DNA of 64,000 bases from Asticcacaulis sp. AND118 (GCF_020535245.1 NZ_CP084910.1:596501-660500), one strand, 5' to 3'; positions 1 through 9,246 are shown, counted from the stretch's first letter. Notes: a model not told the origin generated them from the sequence alone. A program made the numbers and translations.

Positions 1-207
1 CTTGGTCAGCGTGTCGAGAGACACGGTTTCAGCGGCGGCACCGGTGGCGGTCAGCATCAGCGCGAGAGCGGTACCCAGCACACATCCCAATCTTTTCAGA
101 TTGGAATGCTTTTCTGGGGTTTTGTCTGGTCGCGCATTTGAGTCCGAAAAGTGCGTCCCACTTTTCGGCATGCGCTTGGAAATTTTAAAGCGATACACGT
201 TCGACAT
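1..207 (-). CDS. Exported protein, N-terminal part only
   Basis: The open frame runs off the left edge, so only about 69 residues are visible. It has a long polar N-terminal stretch, then an LGCVLGTALALMLTA-like hydrophobic core and an Ala-rich AAA|E site, which is a signal peptide. The mature part starts ETVSLDTLTK. The start is uncertain: ATG at 207 has GGG directly in front of it, ATG at 171 would give a shorter but still long n-region. The function cannot be read from this fragment. It is transcribed divergently from the DUF1491 gene. Confidence 0.5.
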   Translation of the reverse strand, partial: MSNVYRFKISKRMPKSGTHFSDSNARPDKTPEKHSNLKRLGCVLGTALALMLTATGAAAETVSLDTLTK

Positions 208-270
208 CCCTTGATAGGGCGACTATAGACGAACGGGTTTAAGTCCCTGTGAGCAAACAGAGTAAACCGG

Positions 271-600
271 ATGTTACTGTCGACCGATCTCTGGGTATCG
301 GCCCTCATCCGCCGCGCCGAACAGGGCGGGGCCTTTGCCTATGTGCTGAAAAAGGGCGATGCGCGGGCCGGTGCCGTGATCCTGAAAATCACCCATTTGC
401 GCGAGCGCGAGACCTATATATTGCGTCAGGTGACCGCCGGCGACGAGGTAAAATGGATGAAGCCCATCGCTTCGCACGACCCGGAAGCCATCGAAACCTA
501 TATCGAGCGCGAGCGCCGCTTCGACTCCGACCTGTGGGTGGTGGAGATCGAAGACACCGAAGGACGGCATTTCCTCACTGAATCCATTCAGCTTTTGTAA
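271..600 (+). CDS. DUF1491 family protein
   Basis: A 109-residue protein that matches the DUF1491 family, small cytoplasmic proteins found almost only in alphaproteobacteria. The hallmarks I recognise are an N-terminal segment beginning LLSTDLWVSALIRRAE, a GDARAGAVILK strand, and a DSDLWVVEIED segment close to the C-terminus. The length is normal for the family. No biochemical role is established. There is no strong ribosome binding site before the ATG, but the family start fits this position. It stands alone, with short gaps on both sides. Confidence 0.85.
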   Translation: MLLSTDLWVSALIRRAEQGGAFAYVLKKGDARAGAVILKITHLRERETYILRQVTAGDEVKWMKPIASHDPEAIETYIERERRFDSDLWVVEIEDTEGRHFLTESIQLL

Positions 601-664
601 ACCCTGTTCCTAAACCGGATTTCAAACCCTCTGTGTCAGGATGATCCCTCAGTAAGCACAGAAG

Positions 665-1054
665 GTGACCGCTTTGCACTTCCTCCTCAACGATGTTGTC
701 TTCGATCTCGACCCCTCGCGCATGATGCATCCGCTCGATGCCCAGCGCTTCGAGGCGTTGTCGCTCGACTACATCGCCCAACTGGGCAAGGAGATGTTCG
801 CCGAGAATCCGCAGGCGCACCGCTTCAATCCGGAGCGCGCCCGCCGTCTGTGCTACCTGCTGCATCTCAAGATGCCGCGCGTCAACGCCGCCCAGTTCAT
901 GGACACCGGCGGTCGCGGTCAGCCGAACGACGTCGCCGCCGATTTCAAGGCGCTCAACGAAATGGCTCTGGGCATGATGTATCAGCAACAGGCCGCCGGT
1001 CAGCTCGACGCAGCCAAGGTGGATGGGGCCGTCTGGCACCGCAACGCGGCTTAA
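665..1054 (+). CDS. Hypothetical protein
   Basis: A 129-residue soluble protein without signal peptide or membrane segments. I do not recognise a family. It is rich in charged helices (FEALSLDYIAQLGKEMF, ERARRLCYLLHLKM) and ends in AVWHRNAA. The reading frame starts with GTG overlapped by a GAAGG motif. An ATG 58 bases further in (MMHPLD) is the alternative, but would remove a well-formed N-terminal segment. Codon use matches the neighbours, which supports a real gene. It ends about 90 bases before the convergent MFS gene. Confidence 0.6.
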   Translation: MTALHFLLNDVVFDLDPSRMMHPLDAQRFEALSLDYIAQLGKEMFAENPQAHRFNPERARRLCYLLHLKMPRVNAAQFMDTGGRGQPNDVAADFKALNEMALGMMYQQQAAGQLDAAKVDGAVWHRNAA

Positions 1055-1144
1055 AAGCCTGCCTTTTGGCGATCTGCGGCGTCGCCGTCGCTTGGCTGTA
1101 TTCATATACAGCCGGCGCTAGGCTTCTGGCATCTCATCCAAAAT

Positions 1145-2353
1145 TCAGGCTTTTAGGTCCGGAGTAGGTGATGCCGAGGCCATCCGTTCGCCTGTCAGGT
1201 AAATCGCTAAACCGGTCAGCGGGGCCAGCGTGCCGGCAATCGCAATGGCCGTCCAGCCGCCCACGCCATAGAGCGGGCTGGCCAGAGCCGAGCCGATCGC
1301 CCCGCCCACGAAGATCGACGCCATATAGAGCCCGTTCAGACGCCCCCGGCTGTGCGGGTCGAGGCTGTAGATGGCGCGTTGCCCCTGGATCATCGTCAAC
1401 TGCACGCAGGCATCGAGCACGATCCCGGCGATCATCAGCGACGCGATGCTGACCAGCGCCGGAACCGCGCCGCTGACCATGGCCACTGCCCCGCCGATCA
1501 GACCTGCCAGAGTCACCGTCGCGCCGTGCCCGGCATCGCCCAGCCGCCCGCTCAACGGCGCGGCCAGAGCGCCGGCGGCTCCGGCCAGAGCGAACAGGGC
1601 GATCTGCGACTGACTGAGGTGAAAGGCACGGAACAGCTCCAGCGGCACGGCGGTCCAGAAGAGGCTGAACGTGCCGAACATGGTCGCCTGCAGCAGCGAA
1701 CGCCGCCGCAGCACCGGTTGGGTCAGCCACAGCGAGGCCATCGACCCCAGCAGCGTGCTGTAACGCGCCTTATGCGACGGGCTGTGCTTCGGCAGGGTCA
1801 GGGCCAGCACAAGACCGATGACGATCATCAATCCGGCGGCGATGAAGAACACGGCGCGCCAGCCCAGATGATCGGCGACGAAGCTCGACAAAGGCCGCGA
1901 CAACAATATGCCGGTCAGCAGGCCGCCCATGATATTGCCGACCGTCCGCCCGCGCGTCTCTTCGGGGCTGAGGTGCGCCGCCAGCGGAATCAGCATCTGC
2001 ACCGACACGGCCCCCAGACCGGTCAGAAAGGCTACGAACAGGAACAGCCCGCCGTTCTGCGCCGTGGCGCTGAGGATCAGGCTGAGAAAGGCCAATCCCA
2101 ATGTGCTGAGGATCAGGCGCTTGTTCTCGAACAGGTCCAGCAGCGGCGTGATGAACAGCATCCCCGCCACATAGCCGATCTGGGTCAGGGACACGATCAG
2201 GCTGGCCGTCGCCTGCGACAGGCCGATATCGGGCGCGATCAGTTCGATGATCGGCTGAGCGTAATAAAGATTGCCGACGATCGCCCCGCAGGCAAAGGCG
2301 AAGAGAACGACGAGAGCGGGAGACAGGGGGCGGGGGGCGGTCATGGGCTCCAT
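1145..2353 (-). CDS. MFS transporter, probable drug/metabolite exporter
   Basis: A 402-residue inner-membrane protein with about twelve hydrophobic helices, the usual size of the major facilitator superfamily. The N-terminal GNLYYAQPIIELIA motif and LIVSLTQIGYVAGMLFITPLLD are typical of the YnfM/AraJ-like efflux branch, and the loop between helices 2 and 3 is LLDLFENKR rather than the perfect GxxxDRxGR motif. The second half contains SGRLGDAGHGATV. The substrate cannot be told. A second in-frame ATG nine bases downstream (MTAPRP) is also possible as the start. It is transcribed towards the gene at 665, and divergently from the hemolysin III gene, so the two probably share the 130-base region between them. 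Confidence 0.88.
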   Translation of the reverse strand: MEPMTAPRPLSPALVVLFAFACGAIVGNLYYAQPIIELIAPDIGLSQATASLIVSLTQIGYVAGMLFITPLLDLFENKRLILSTLGLAFLSLILSATAQNGGLFLFVAFLTGLGAVSVQMLIPLAAHLSPEETRGRTVGNIMGGLLTGILLSRPLSSFVADHLGWRAVFFIAAGLMIVIGLVLALTLPKHSPSHKARYSTLLGSMASLWLTQPVLRRRSLLQATMFGTFSLFWTAVPLELFRAFHLSQSQIALFALAGAAGALAAPLSGRLGDAGHGATVTLAGLIGGAVAMVSGAVPALVSIASLMIAGIVLDACVQLTMIQGQRAIYSLDPHSRGRLNGLYMASIFVGGAIGSALASPLYGVGGWTAIAIAGTLAPLTGLAIYLTGERMASASPTPDLKA

Positions 2354-2484
2354 ATAGGCCGTCGTTTCGCAGGTGCAAACGGTTGAACGCGAAAAGGCTT
2401 GCCTTTCCGTTGCGGCAGTCGGCTAAAACGCAATGCAACACGGTTTGAATTGACCCAAGCCCTCTATCGCGCGATCCTCCGCCC

Positions 2485-3147
2485 ATGAACCTGTCCCTGC
2501 CCCCTCTGCCGCACTATCCGACCCAATGGGCGCGCCATGCCGATCTGATCGTGCACGTGACCGGGCTGGCCTTCGCCCTGTTCGGCGGCGGCGTTGTGCT
2601 GGGGCTGGCGGTGACGCAGGGCCTGCTGGGCATGGTCGCCGCCGTGATCATCTATGCCCTCGGCATGATCGCCATGCTGGCCTTTTCCACCGCCTATAAT
2701 TTCGCCAGCCCGCGCTTTCAGCCCTTCCTGCGCCGTCTCGACCATGCCGGCATCTTCCTGATGATCGCCGCCAGCTATACGCCCTTCACCACTCAGGCGC
2801 TGGACGGCGCGTGGGCCTGGGGCATGACGGCCGGGGTATGGACGCTCGCCGGACTGGGCATTCTGGGCAAGCTGTTCCTGCCCGGCGTGGGCAAGGGGGT
2901 ATGGGTGGCGCTCTATCTCATTCTCGGCTGGCTGGTCGTTATTGCGCTCAAGCCGATGATCGCCGATGTGCCCCCGGCCGCCATGATTCTGCTGGCCATC
3001 GGCGGTGTGGTCTATAGCGTCGGGGCCATCTTCTACATGATGAAGCGCCTGAAATTCCGCCGCGCCATCTGGCATGGTCATGTGATTACCGGGGCCGTTC
3101 TGCACTGGTGCGCGGTGCTGGTCGGCGTGGTGCTGGTCGGTCATTGA
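2485..3147 (+). CDS. trhA: Hemolysin III family membrane protein (TrhA-like)
   Basis: A 220-residue protein with seven hydrophobic segments, the fold shared by bacterial hemolysin III proteins and eukaryotic PAQR receptors. Family residues are visible: ADLIVHVTGLAF near the N-terminus, AFSTAYNF followed by RRLDHAGIFLMIAASYTPF in the middle (Ser, His and Asp of the presumed metal site), and WHGHVITGAVLHW at the end with the paired His residues. Bacterial members have been linked to membrane-energetics and lipid homeostasis rather than true haemolysis. It is a single gene between the MFS gene and prfC, followed by a palindromic repeat. Confidence 0.93.
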   Translation: MNLSLPPLPHYPTQWARHADLIVHVTGLAFALFGGGVVLGLAVTQGLLGMVAAVIIYALGMIAMLAFSTAYNFASPRFQPFLRRLDHAGIFLMIAASYTPFTTQALDGAWAWGMTAGVWTLAGLGILGKLFLPGVGKGVWVALYLILGWLVVIALKPMIADVPPAAMILLAIGGVVYSVGAIFYMMKRLKFRRAIWHGHVITGAVLHWCAVLVGVVLVGH

Positions 3148-3215
3148 TCCCTTTTGTTGGTGCTGCCGGCTCGCGTCGGCATGTGATGCGGTTGGCGCTA
3201 TAATCGCCTCCCTGT

Positions 3216-3396
3216 GCCACCGGCATGGGGAGGTAGCATTTGAACGCAGTGAAAATGACGGAGGGGGATGGCTCCGCTATTTCAAGGGGCGGAGCAGCAT
3301 TGAGGTTTGGCGCTACCCCCCTCCGTCACGCCCTCGCTAAGCTTTGGCGTGCCACCTCCCCATTGCTGCGCAACAGGGAGGAGGAAGTGGGCGCGC
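3216..3396. repeat. Palindromic intergenic repeat between trhA and prfC
   Basis: The segment opens with GGCATGGGGAGGTAGC and closes with GCCACCTCCCCATTGC, an outer inverted repeat, and has an inner GACGGAGGGGG ... CCCCCTCCGTC pair. Any RNA would fold into a long hairpin. It resembles in style, not base for base, the elements at 5041 and 16080. No open frame of interest lies in it. Confidence 0.55.
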
Positions 3397-3433
3397 TCTT
3401 TACTTTTTAACGCTCGCGATATAACGCCACGCC

Positions 3434-5038
3434 ATGTCCAATACCCCTCAGACCGAAGCGCCGCGCCGGCGCACCTTCGCCATCATCTCGCACCCGGACG
3501 CCGGTAAGACGACCCTGACCGAACATCTGCTGCTGGCCGGCGGGTCGATCCGCGCCGCGGGTCAGGTGCGGGCGCGCGGCGAAAACCGCCGCACGCGCTC
3601 GGACTGGATGAAGATCGAAAAGGAACGCGGCATCTCGGTCTCGTCCTCGGTCATGACCTTCGAGCACTCTGGCCTCGTGTTCAACCTGCTCGATACGCCC
3701 GGCCACGAAGACTTCTCGGAAGACACCTACCGCACTCTGACGGCCGCCGACGCCGCCATCATGGTGCTCGACGCCGCCAAGGGCATCGAGCCGCAGACGC
3801 TTAAACTGTTCGAAGTGTGCCGCCTGCGCGACATCCCCATCATCACCTTCATCAACAAGATGGACCGTGAGGCCGAGGATTCGCTGGCCCTGCTGGACGA
3901 GGTGGCGTCGAAGCTGCAACTCGATCCGTCGCCGCTCTACTGGCCCGCCGGCTCCGGCAACCGTTTCCGCGGCATGATCGAGTTGAAGACGGGTCTCTTC
4001 TATCCCTTCACCCGCCGCGACTCCGGCGCCGAATACGATCAGGGCCACGAAGACCCCGCGCCGGTCGATGAGGCTGTGGCCAGGGGCTGGCTCGATCAGG
4101 CGGAACTGGACGAACTGAAGGACAATGCCGAACTGCTCGAAGGCGGGTTCAAGGCGTTCGAGGTCGACAGTTTCCTCGAAGGCCATATGACGCCGGTCAT
4201 CTTCGGCTCGGCGCTCCGCCATTACGGCGTCAATCAACTGCTCGAAGCCATCGGCAACTTCGCCCCCGCGCCCAAGACGGTGGCGGCCTCGAAGGCCGGG
4301 ACCGATGCCGAGGTCGATCCGACGGACAAGGAAGTCACCGGCTTCGTGTTCAAGGTTCAGGCGAACATGGACCCGAACCACCGCGACCGCATCGCCATGC
4401 TCAAGCTGACTTCCGGCCGATTCCAGCGCGGCATGAAGCTCAAGGTGCAGAACACCGGCAAGCAGTTGTCGGTCAATGCGCCGATCATGTTCTTCGCGTC
4501 CGACCGTGAACTGGCTGAGGACGCCTATGGCGGCGACGTTATCGGCATCCCCAACCACGGCGTGCTGCGCGTCGGGGACTCGCTGTCGGAAAGCGGCACG
4601 GTGCGTTTTCAGGGCCTGCCGAACTTCGCGCCGGAAATCCTCCAGCGCGTGCGCGTCAAGGACCCGCTGAAGGCCAAGCACCTGAAGAAGGCGCTGGAGT
4701 CTCTGGCCGAGGAGGGGGTGACGCAATTGTTCCGCCCCGCGATCGGTTCGGACTTTATCGTCGGCGCCGTGGGTCAGCTTCAGTTCGAAGTCATGGCCGA
4801 CCGTCTGGCCAACGAATACGGGCTGGATTGCGTGTTCGAGCCGTCGCCCTATGCCGAAGCCCGCTGGCTGGGGGGGGATGCGGCCAAGATCGAGGACTTC
4901 GCAGGCAAGCACCGCTCGGCGATGGGCACCGATATTGACGAGTTTCCGGTGTTTCTGGGCAAATCGGCCTGGGAGATCGGTTATGTCGCCGAACGCTATC
5001 CGGACGTGCAGTTCCTGCGCACCAAGGAACGCGGGTAA
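3434..5038 (+). CDS. prfC: Peptide chain release factor 3
   Basis: A 534-residue translational GTPase, the normal RF3 length. RF3 recycles RF1 and RF2 from the ribosome after peptide release. Visible G motifs are HPDAGKTT (residues 20-27, P-loop), the switch region KIEKERGISVSSSVM, DTPGHEDFSEDTYR and NKMDRE. The SDWM segment after RTR and the C-terminal LQFEVMADRL with VQFLRTKERG ending are RF3-specific and separate it from EF-G and LepA. It sits as a single gene between two palindromic repeat regions. Confidence 0.97.
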   Translation: MSNTPQTEAPRRRTFAIISHPDAGKTTLTEHLLLAGGSIRAAGQVRARGENRRTRSDWMKIEKERGISVSSSVMTFEHSGLVFNLLDTPGHEDFSEDTYRTLTAADAAIMVLDAAKGIEPQTLKLFEVCRLRDIPIITFINKMDREAEDSLALLDEVASKLQLDPSPLYWPAGSGNRFRGMIELKTGLFYPFTRRDSGAEYDQGHEDPAPVDEAVARGWLDQAELDELKDNAELLEGGFKAFEVDSFLEGHMTPVIFGSALRHYGVNQLLEAIGNFAPAPKTVAASKAGTDAEVDPTDKEVTGFVFKVQANMDPNHRDRIAMLKLTSGRFQRGMKLKVQNTGKQLSVNAPIMFFASDRELAEDAYGGDVIGIPNHGVLRVGDSLSESGTVRFQGLPNFAPEILQRVRVKDPLKAKHLKKALESLAEEGVTQLFRPAIGSDFIVGAVGQLQFEVMADRLANEYGLDCVFEPSPYAEARWLGGDAAKIEDFAGKHRSAMGTDIDEFPVFLGKSAWEIGYVAERYPDVQFLRTKERG

Positions 5039-5040
5039 CC

Positions 5041-5222
5041 ACCTACACCTCCCTGCCTTTGGCGGGGAGGGGGACCACGCCCGCTAGGGCGCGGGGGTGG
5101 GGTTCTTACTTACATTCAACAGAATGGGCGGGTGGATATATCGCAAGATACCCCACCACCACATCTCAACGGCTCCGCCGTTTCGTGCGGTCCCCCTCCC
5201 CAACAAGTTGGGGAGGTGTAAG
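5041..5222. repeat. Long imperfect palindrome 3' of prfC
   Basis: It begins ACCTCCCTGCC...GGGGAGGGGGACCACGCCC and ends with GGTCCCCCTCCCCAACAAG..TTGGGGAGGT, with an internal GGGGTGGGG / ACCCCACCACCAC pair. It belongs to the same family as the element at 16080-16242 (shared GGTCCCCTCCCC and ACCCCACCACCAC blocks). It lies between two convergent genes, where it could end transcription from both sides. Confidence 0.6.
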
Positions 5223-5227
5223 AGGCT

Positions 5228-5647
5228 TTAAGCCAGCACCACGCTGCCCAGCAGCACCTTCACACCCTTTTGCTTGAGGACGGTGTCGGTGGCGGTTTGC
5301 AGTTCGCGGGTCACGTAATCGAGATCGACCAGCGACGAGGCCGTGAGCCCCATCGCATAGGCCTGAAGCCGCGCGACGAAGGCGTCGCGCAGGCGCGGGA
5401 TCGATTTGCTGATCGCTTCGGCCAGCTTGGCGTTTTTGTTGGTGTCGAGCCCGATCTCGACGGTCAGGGTGCCGTGACGGCGGTCGCGCGTCTTGGTGAA
5501 GACCGTCAAAAGCGGCATCTGCACGAAATCCGCGCCGCCGCCCTTTTTCTTGGGCGCGGAGGCCTGCGCAGGAGACAGGATCAGCCCGCCGGATACCGCT
5601 GCGGTCAGGCCGGACAATTGCCATCGGAGAAGTTCGCGTCTGTTCAT
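5228..5647 (-). CDS. Tat-exported small protein, FliL-like C-terminus
   Basis: From the chosen ATG the product is about 139 residues and begins MNRRELLRWQLSG, a twin-arginine motif followed by a hydrophobic stretch and an AQA cleavage region. I chose this ATG over the longer frame starting at 5680 because it places the twin arginine at residues 3-4. The mature part has the pattern of FliL-type periplasmic domains: a strand with LTVEIGL, a helix with AISKSIPRLRDAFVARL and a terminal KVLLGSVVLA strand. The relation to FliL is inferred from pattern only. The function is unknown. It converges with prfC across a palindromic repeat. Confidence 0.65.
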   Translation of the reverse strand: MNRRELLRWQLSGLTAAVSGGLILSPAQASAPKKKGGGADFVQMPLLTVFTKTRDRRHGTLTVEIGLDTNKNAKLAEAISKSIPRLRDAFVARLQAYAMGLTASSLVDLDYVTRELQTATDTVLKQKGVKVLLGSVVLA

Positions 5648-5800
5648 GCCTGTACTCTTCATGCCCGCACTCTGGCACAACAGGGTTTACAGGCGGTTTC
5701 CGGGTAAGCTTAATTTCGGTTAACTATAGTGTATTCAATAGGTTCAATCTTGAATTAAGACTTTGTGCCTATGCTTTGCGCAACTGAGTTGCGGTAGAGT

Positions 5801-6709
5801 ATGTCAACCGAAGCGTTCGCACTTCTGAGCAAGATCAATGTCGCTTCGATGACGGTGATGGTCGTCGAGGACAATGACGGCTTGCGTCGTATGGTCACCG
5901 AAGTGTTGCGCTCCGCGGGTTTCCTGCAGATCGTGCCGGCGCGCGACGCCGAAGAAGCCATCGACCTTTTGAAGGCGCATAATCCCGACATCATGGTGCT
6001 CGACTGGAACATGCCGGGCCTGTCGGGTCTGGAACTGACGCAACTCCTGCGCCGTGCGGCGGTCAGCGAAGATCCGCGCTTCCCCAATCCGCGCATCCCC
6101 ATACTGATGCTGACCAGCCGCCACCGTTCGCGTGACGTGACCGAAGCGCGCAATGCCGGGGTCAACGAGTTCATCATCAAGCCGTTTTCGACGCGCAGTC
6201 TGATCCGCGGTCTGGCCTCGGCGCTATGCCGTCCGCGCCCGTTTATCGTTTCGGCGAACTATGTCGGCCCGTGCCGCCGCCGGCACAAGGATGCCGGCTA
6301 TCAGGGCCTGCTGCGCCGCGCCGACGATGTCGAAGCCGCGGCTGACCGCCATTTCAAGACCTTGTTTCAGGAGACGCTTTCGGTCGAGCTTGAGGGCCTG
6401 CGTGCCCTGATGTCCTCGCGCAACGGCCTGCACAGGGAGACGCTCGACTATATGGTCGAGCGCGTCACCCAGAGCGAAACGGCGGCGGTAAAATACCGCC
6501 AGAAGCTGCTGACCGAGGCTACACGTTCTTTAAAGGAATATGTGGCATATTTCGGCGAAGATACCGAACCGGAGGTGCTGGACGTACATCTGGATTCGAT
6601 CCGCCGGCTCAACGACCTCCGCAACGAGGAACTGCCGGAGGCCATGGCCATCATCCGCCAGCTTGAAGCGCTGGTGAGCAAGCGAAAGAGGAAGAGACTG
6701 TCGGCATGA
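5801..6709 (+). CDS. CheY-like response regulator with helical C-terminal extension
   Basis: 302 residues. Residues about 17-140 form a receiver domain: VMVVEDNDG supplies the acidic pair, VLDWNMPG carries the phosphoacceptor Asp, LMLTSR the conserved Thr/Ser, and IIKPFS the Lys. The remaining 160 residues are charged and mostly helical, with no DNA-binding or enzymatic motif I recognise, and end in a basic KRKRKR stretch. The stop codon overlaps the start of the next gene by ATGA, so the two are translationally coupled. That context suggests it works with the paralogous unknown proteins downstream. Confidence 0.85.
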   Translation: MSTEAFALLSKINVASMTVMVVEDNDGLRRMVTEVLRSAGFLQIVPARDAEEAIDLLKAHNPDIMVLDWNMPGLSGLELTQLLRRAAVSEDPRFPNPRIPILMLTSRHRSRDVTEARNAGVNEFIIKPFSTRSLIRGLASALCRPRPFIVSANYVGPCRRRHKDAGYQGLLRRADDVEAAADRHFKTLFQETLSVELEGLRALMSSRNGLHRETLDYMVERVTQSETAAVKYRQKLLTEATRSLKEYVAYFGEDTEPEVLDVHLDSIRRLNDLRNEELPEAMAIIRQLEALVSKRKRKRLSA

Positions 6710-7893
6710 GCGCGGTGGCGACTTACGAACGGGCGAGGGGGGCGTTTCAGGCGCGTTCGGACAAGGACAAGGGCAAGGCCACCACGCGCGACGTGCGCAA
6801 CCTCGCCAATCTGGGCGACAGCGCCTCGACCAGCCGGGTACTCAACCTGGCGGCCATCGCGCTGGTCTCGTCGCACGAAAAAGACTATATCGCCCGGCCC
6901 TTCTTCCGCGACAAGCAACTCAACCGCGCCATACTGATCAAGCATACGCTGCGGGCCAACGAGCGCGACCTGTTCACGCGCACCCGCCGCACGGCGACCA
7001 AGATCGTCATGCCGTTCGACCCGAACGACCTGCGACTGGGCGGTCGTTCGGTGCTGGTCAGTCAGGTGGGCTTCGAAGCCTTTTGCCGCACACAGTTCGG
7101 GATCGGCGACGTCAATTCGCACATCGACGTGCAGGTGCTGCGCCTGCTAGATCAGTTGCCGTCGCTCGACCCGTTTCTGGTGCGTGAGCACCTGTCGCGG
7201 CATGGCTTCAAACCCGGCACCTGCTATCTCAACATCTCCGCCAACGACATCCAGCGCATGATCGGTTTCGCCAATTCCGAAATCGAGCAACTGGTGCGCA
7301 CGGCCTTCGGCAGCGTGATGGTCGGCGGGGCCAGCATCAAGCTGGCCGGCAAGATACTGTCCAACGAACTGGATCAGGAACTGTGGCCGCTGCGTCAGAC
7401 CCTGCGTATGACCGACGAGGAATTCTCCGAAGGCATCTTCTCGTGGCGCGGCTTCCTCTATTTCAAATGGCGTCTGACCGAGCTTCAGGACGAGATGCGC
7501 CGCGTCCTGCAGGGGCTGGGTGGTTATCAGCCCATGGGTCAGATGGACGACGCGGTGCGCGACTATCTGAAAGAGGTCAAGCCGCGTCTGGGGCGGCGCA
7601 TCGCCAAGGCCATCAACGAGGTCGGCCGCACGCTGGGCGTCTATGACCGCGCCTATCACGCCCTGATCCACGGCCAGAACCCCGGCCCCTTCCGTCAGTT
7701 CCTGCTCGACGGGCCGAAGCTGTTCTTTGAGTTGGGCGAGACCATCGGCATTCTGGGGCACATCTCGTCCTTCTGGGCCTATCGCATGACGGGCGCCGCC
7801 GCCAGTCAGCGCCTTATGCCGGTCGAATATGCCGACGTGCTGATGGATTTCGACGACAGCCTGATGATTCTGGGCCCGGATGAAGAGGATTAA
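6706..7893 (+). CDS. Conserved protein of unknown function, tandem paralogue A
   Basis: 395 residues, soluble, no signal peptide. It starts inside the stop codon of the response regulator gene. It is clearly related over its full length to the next gene: both share a NLANLG..AxTxRVLNL-type N-terminal motif, LDQLPSLDPFLVRE, ELWPL, a WRGFLYFKWR-type block and a VEYADVLMDF C-terminal block. I know no family with an assigned activity for these motifs. The coupling to a receiver-domain protein suggests a signalling or structural role, which is inference. Confidence 0.83.
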   Translation: MSAVATYERARGAFQARSDKDKGKATTRDVRNLANLGDSASTSRVLNLAAIALVSSHEKDYIARPFFRDKQLNRAILIKHTLRANERDLFTRTRRTATKIVMPFDPNDLRLGGRSVLVSQVGFEAFCRTQFGIGDVNSHIDVQVLRLLDQLPSLDPFLVREHLSRHGFKPGTCYLNISANDIQRMIGFANSEIEQLVRTAFGSVMVGGASIKLAGKILSNELDQELWPLRQTLRMTDEEFSEGIFSWRGFLYFKWRLTELQDEMRRVLQGLGGYQPMGQMDDAVRDYLKEVKPRLGRRIAKAINEVGRTLGVYDRAYHALIHGQNPGPFRQFLLDGPKLFFELGETIGILGHISSFWAYRMTGAAASQRLMPVEYADVLMDFDDSLMILGPDEED

Positions 7894-7975
7894 CCGTCTT
7901 CATTCACGGCCTGTTTGAACCTGTCTTCTAGGGTTTGGGGAATAGTCAGCCTTTCCTGCCCAGGTCTCGGATAAC

Positions 7976-9196
7976 ATGGTTTCTACGGCCCGCCGCAATT
8001 ACAAGATGACCCGTGGACCGGAGCAGCCGAACCGGGTCATCCGCGAGTATCGCAACCTGGCCAATCTGGGTCAGACGGCGGCGTCCACGCGCGTGCTCAA
8101 CCTGTCGCGCGTCTACCGTCTGCACCACAAGGACGACGACTACGGCGACAACCCGTTCTTTCAGTCGTCGCTGCTCAACCGCGCCATCATTCTCAAACAC
8201 ACCCTGCGCCTGAACGAGCGCCATTTCTATCATGGCAGCCGGCGCACGGTGACCAAGATCATCCTGCCCTACGACCATTTCGACCTGCGTCTGGGGGCGT
8301 CGAGCATCTTCATCAACCAGATCGGTTTCGAGCAGCTCGCGCGCGAATATCTGTCGATCTCGGACTACGACAAGAACCCGGACATCAAGATCCTGCGTCG
8401 TCTGGATCAGTTGCCGTCGCTCGATCCGTTTCTGGTGCGCGAGACGCTGGCGCGGCAGGGCCATCGTCCGGGGGGCATCTATCTGCGCCTGTCGCCGGCG
8501 GACCTGTCGCGCATGATGCGCTTTACCTCGAATGAAATCGAGCGGCTGGTGAACACGGCGCTGGGCGACCACTATGCCGGGGCGTCGATGAAGCTCGGCA
8601 ACAAGATTCTGTCCGATCAGCTCGACCGCGAACTGTGGCCGCTGAAGGACACCTTCCGCATGACGGATCAGGAGTTTGCCGAGGGTATCTTTGCCTGGCG
8701 CGGCTTCCTTTATTACAAGTGGCGCTATCTCGATCTTCAGGATCAGTTGCGCGAAGTCCTGGCCGGCATCGGCACCTATCAGCCCTTCGGCGTCAGCGAC
8801 GACCGCGTGAAGGACTACATCCTCAATGCGCGGATGCGTCTGGCGCGCGGCATGGCGCGGGCGCTCAACCATGCCTATGACGTGTTGAAGGTCTACGACA
8901 CGGCCTATGCCGATCTGGTCAGCCATAACAAGCCGGGACCGTTCAAGCGCTTCCTGCTCAACGGGTCGAGCCTGTTCAGCGAACTGGGCGAGATCATCGG
9001 CACGCTGGACCACGTGGCGTCGTTCTGGAGCTTCCGCATGAACCGCGCCATCCAGACCGGCAAGCCGATGAAGCCGGTCGAATATGCCGATGTGCTGATG
9101 GATTTTGAAAGCGGCCTCAACTACCTGTTCGAGGACCGCCCCAGCTTCAGCGTCACGACATCGGGCTTCCTCAAGGCCAGCGTCCCGGCGGGTTGA
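7976..9196 (+). CDS. Conserved protein of unknown function, tandem paralogue B
   Basis: 406 residues, the second member of a tandem pair; it follows the first after 82 bases. All the blocks of paralogue A recur, including LDQLPSLDPFLVRE, RMTDQEFAEGIF, WRGFLYYKWR and PVEYADVLMDF. It lacks the extended N-terminus of A and has a longer C-terminal tail ending in FLKASVPAG. No catalytic motif is obvious. The pair most likely arose by duplication and may form a heteromer. The start ATG at 7976 follows a CGGATAAC stretch without a strong ribosome binding site. Confidence 0.83.
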   Translation: MVSTARRNYKMTRGPEQPNRVIREYRNLANLGQTAASTRVLNLSRVYRLHHKDDDYGDNPFFQSSLLNRAIILKHTLRLNERHFYHGSRRTVTKIILPYDHFDLRLGASSIFINQIGFEQLAREYLSISDYDKNPDIKILRRLDQLPSLDPFLVRETLARQGHRPGGIYLRLSPADLSRMMRFTSNEIERLVNTALGDHYAGASMKLGNKILSDQLDRELWPLKDTFRMTDQEFAEGIFAWRGFLYYKWRYLDLQDQLREVLAGIGTYQPFGVSDDRVKDYILNARMRLARGMARALNHAYDVLKVYDTAYADLVSHNKPGPFKRFLLNGSSLFSELGEIIGTLDHVASFWSFRMNRAIQTGKPMKPVEYADVLMDFESGLNYLFEDRPSFSVTTSGFLKASVPAG

Positions 9197-9224
9197 TTCC
9201 CGCTTACTTATCAAGACAGATCGA

Positions 9225-9246
9225 AGGCGCCCGTCAGAGGGCGCCT
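9225..9246. terminator. Hairpin between convergent genes
   Basis: AGGCGCCC and GGGCGCCT form a perfect 8-bp stem around a six-base loop. It lies between paralogue B and the convergent permease gene and overlaps the permease stop codon. There is no T tract on either side, so intrinsic termination is only a possibility. Confidence 0.4.

Noticed and set aside
3407-4912. 501-codon frame on the minus strand opposite prfC
   Set aside because: High-GC shadow of prfC without family motifs; prfC is certain.
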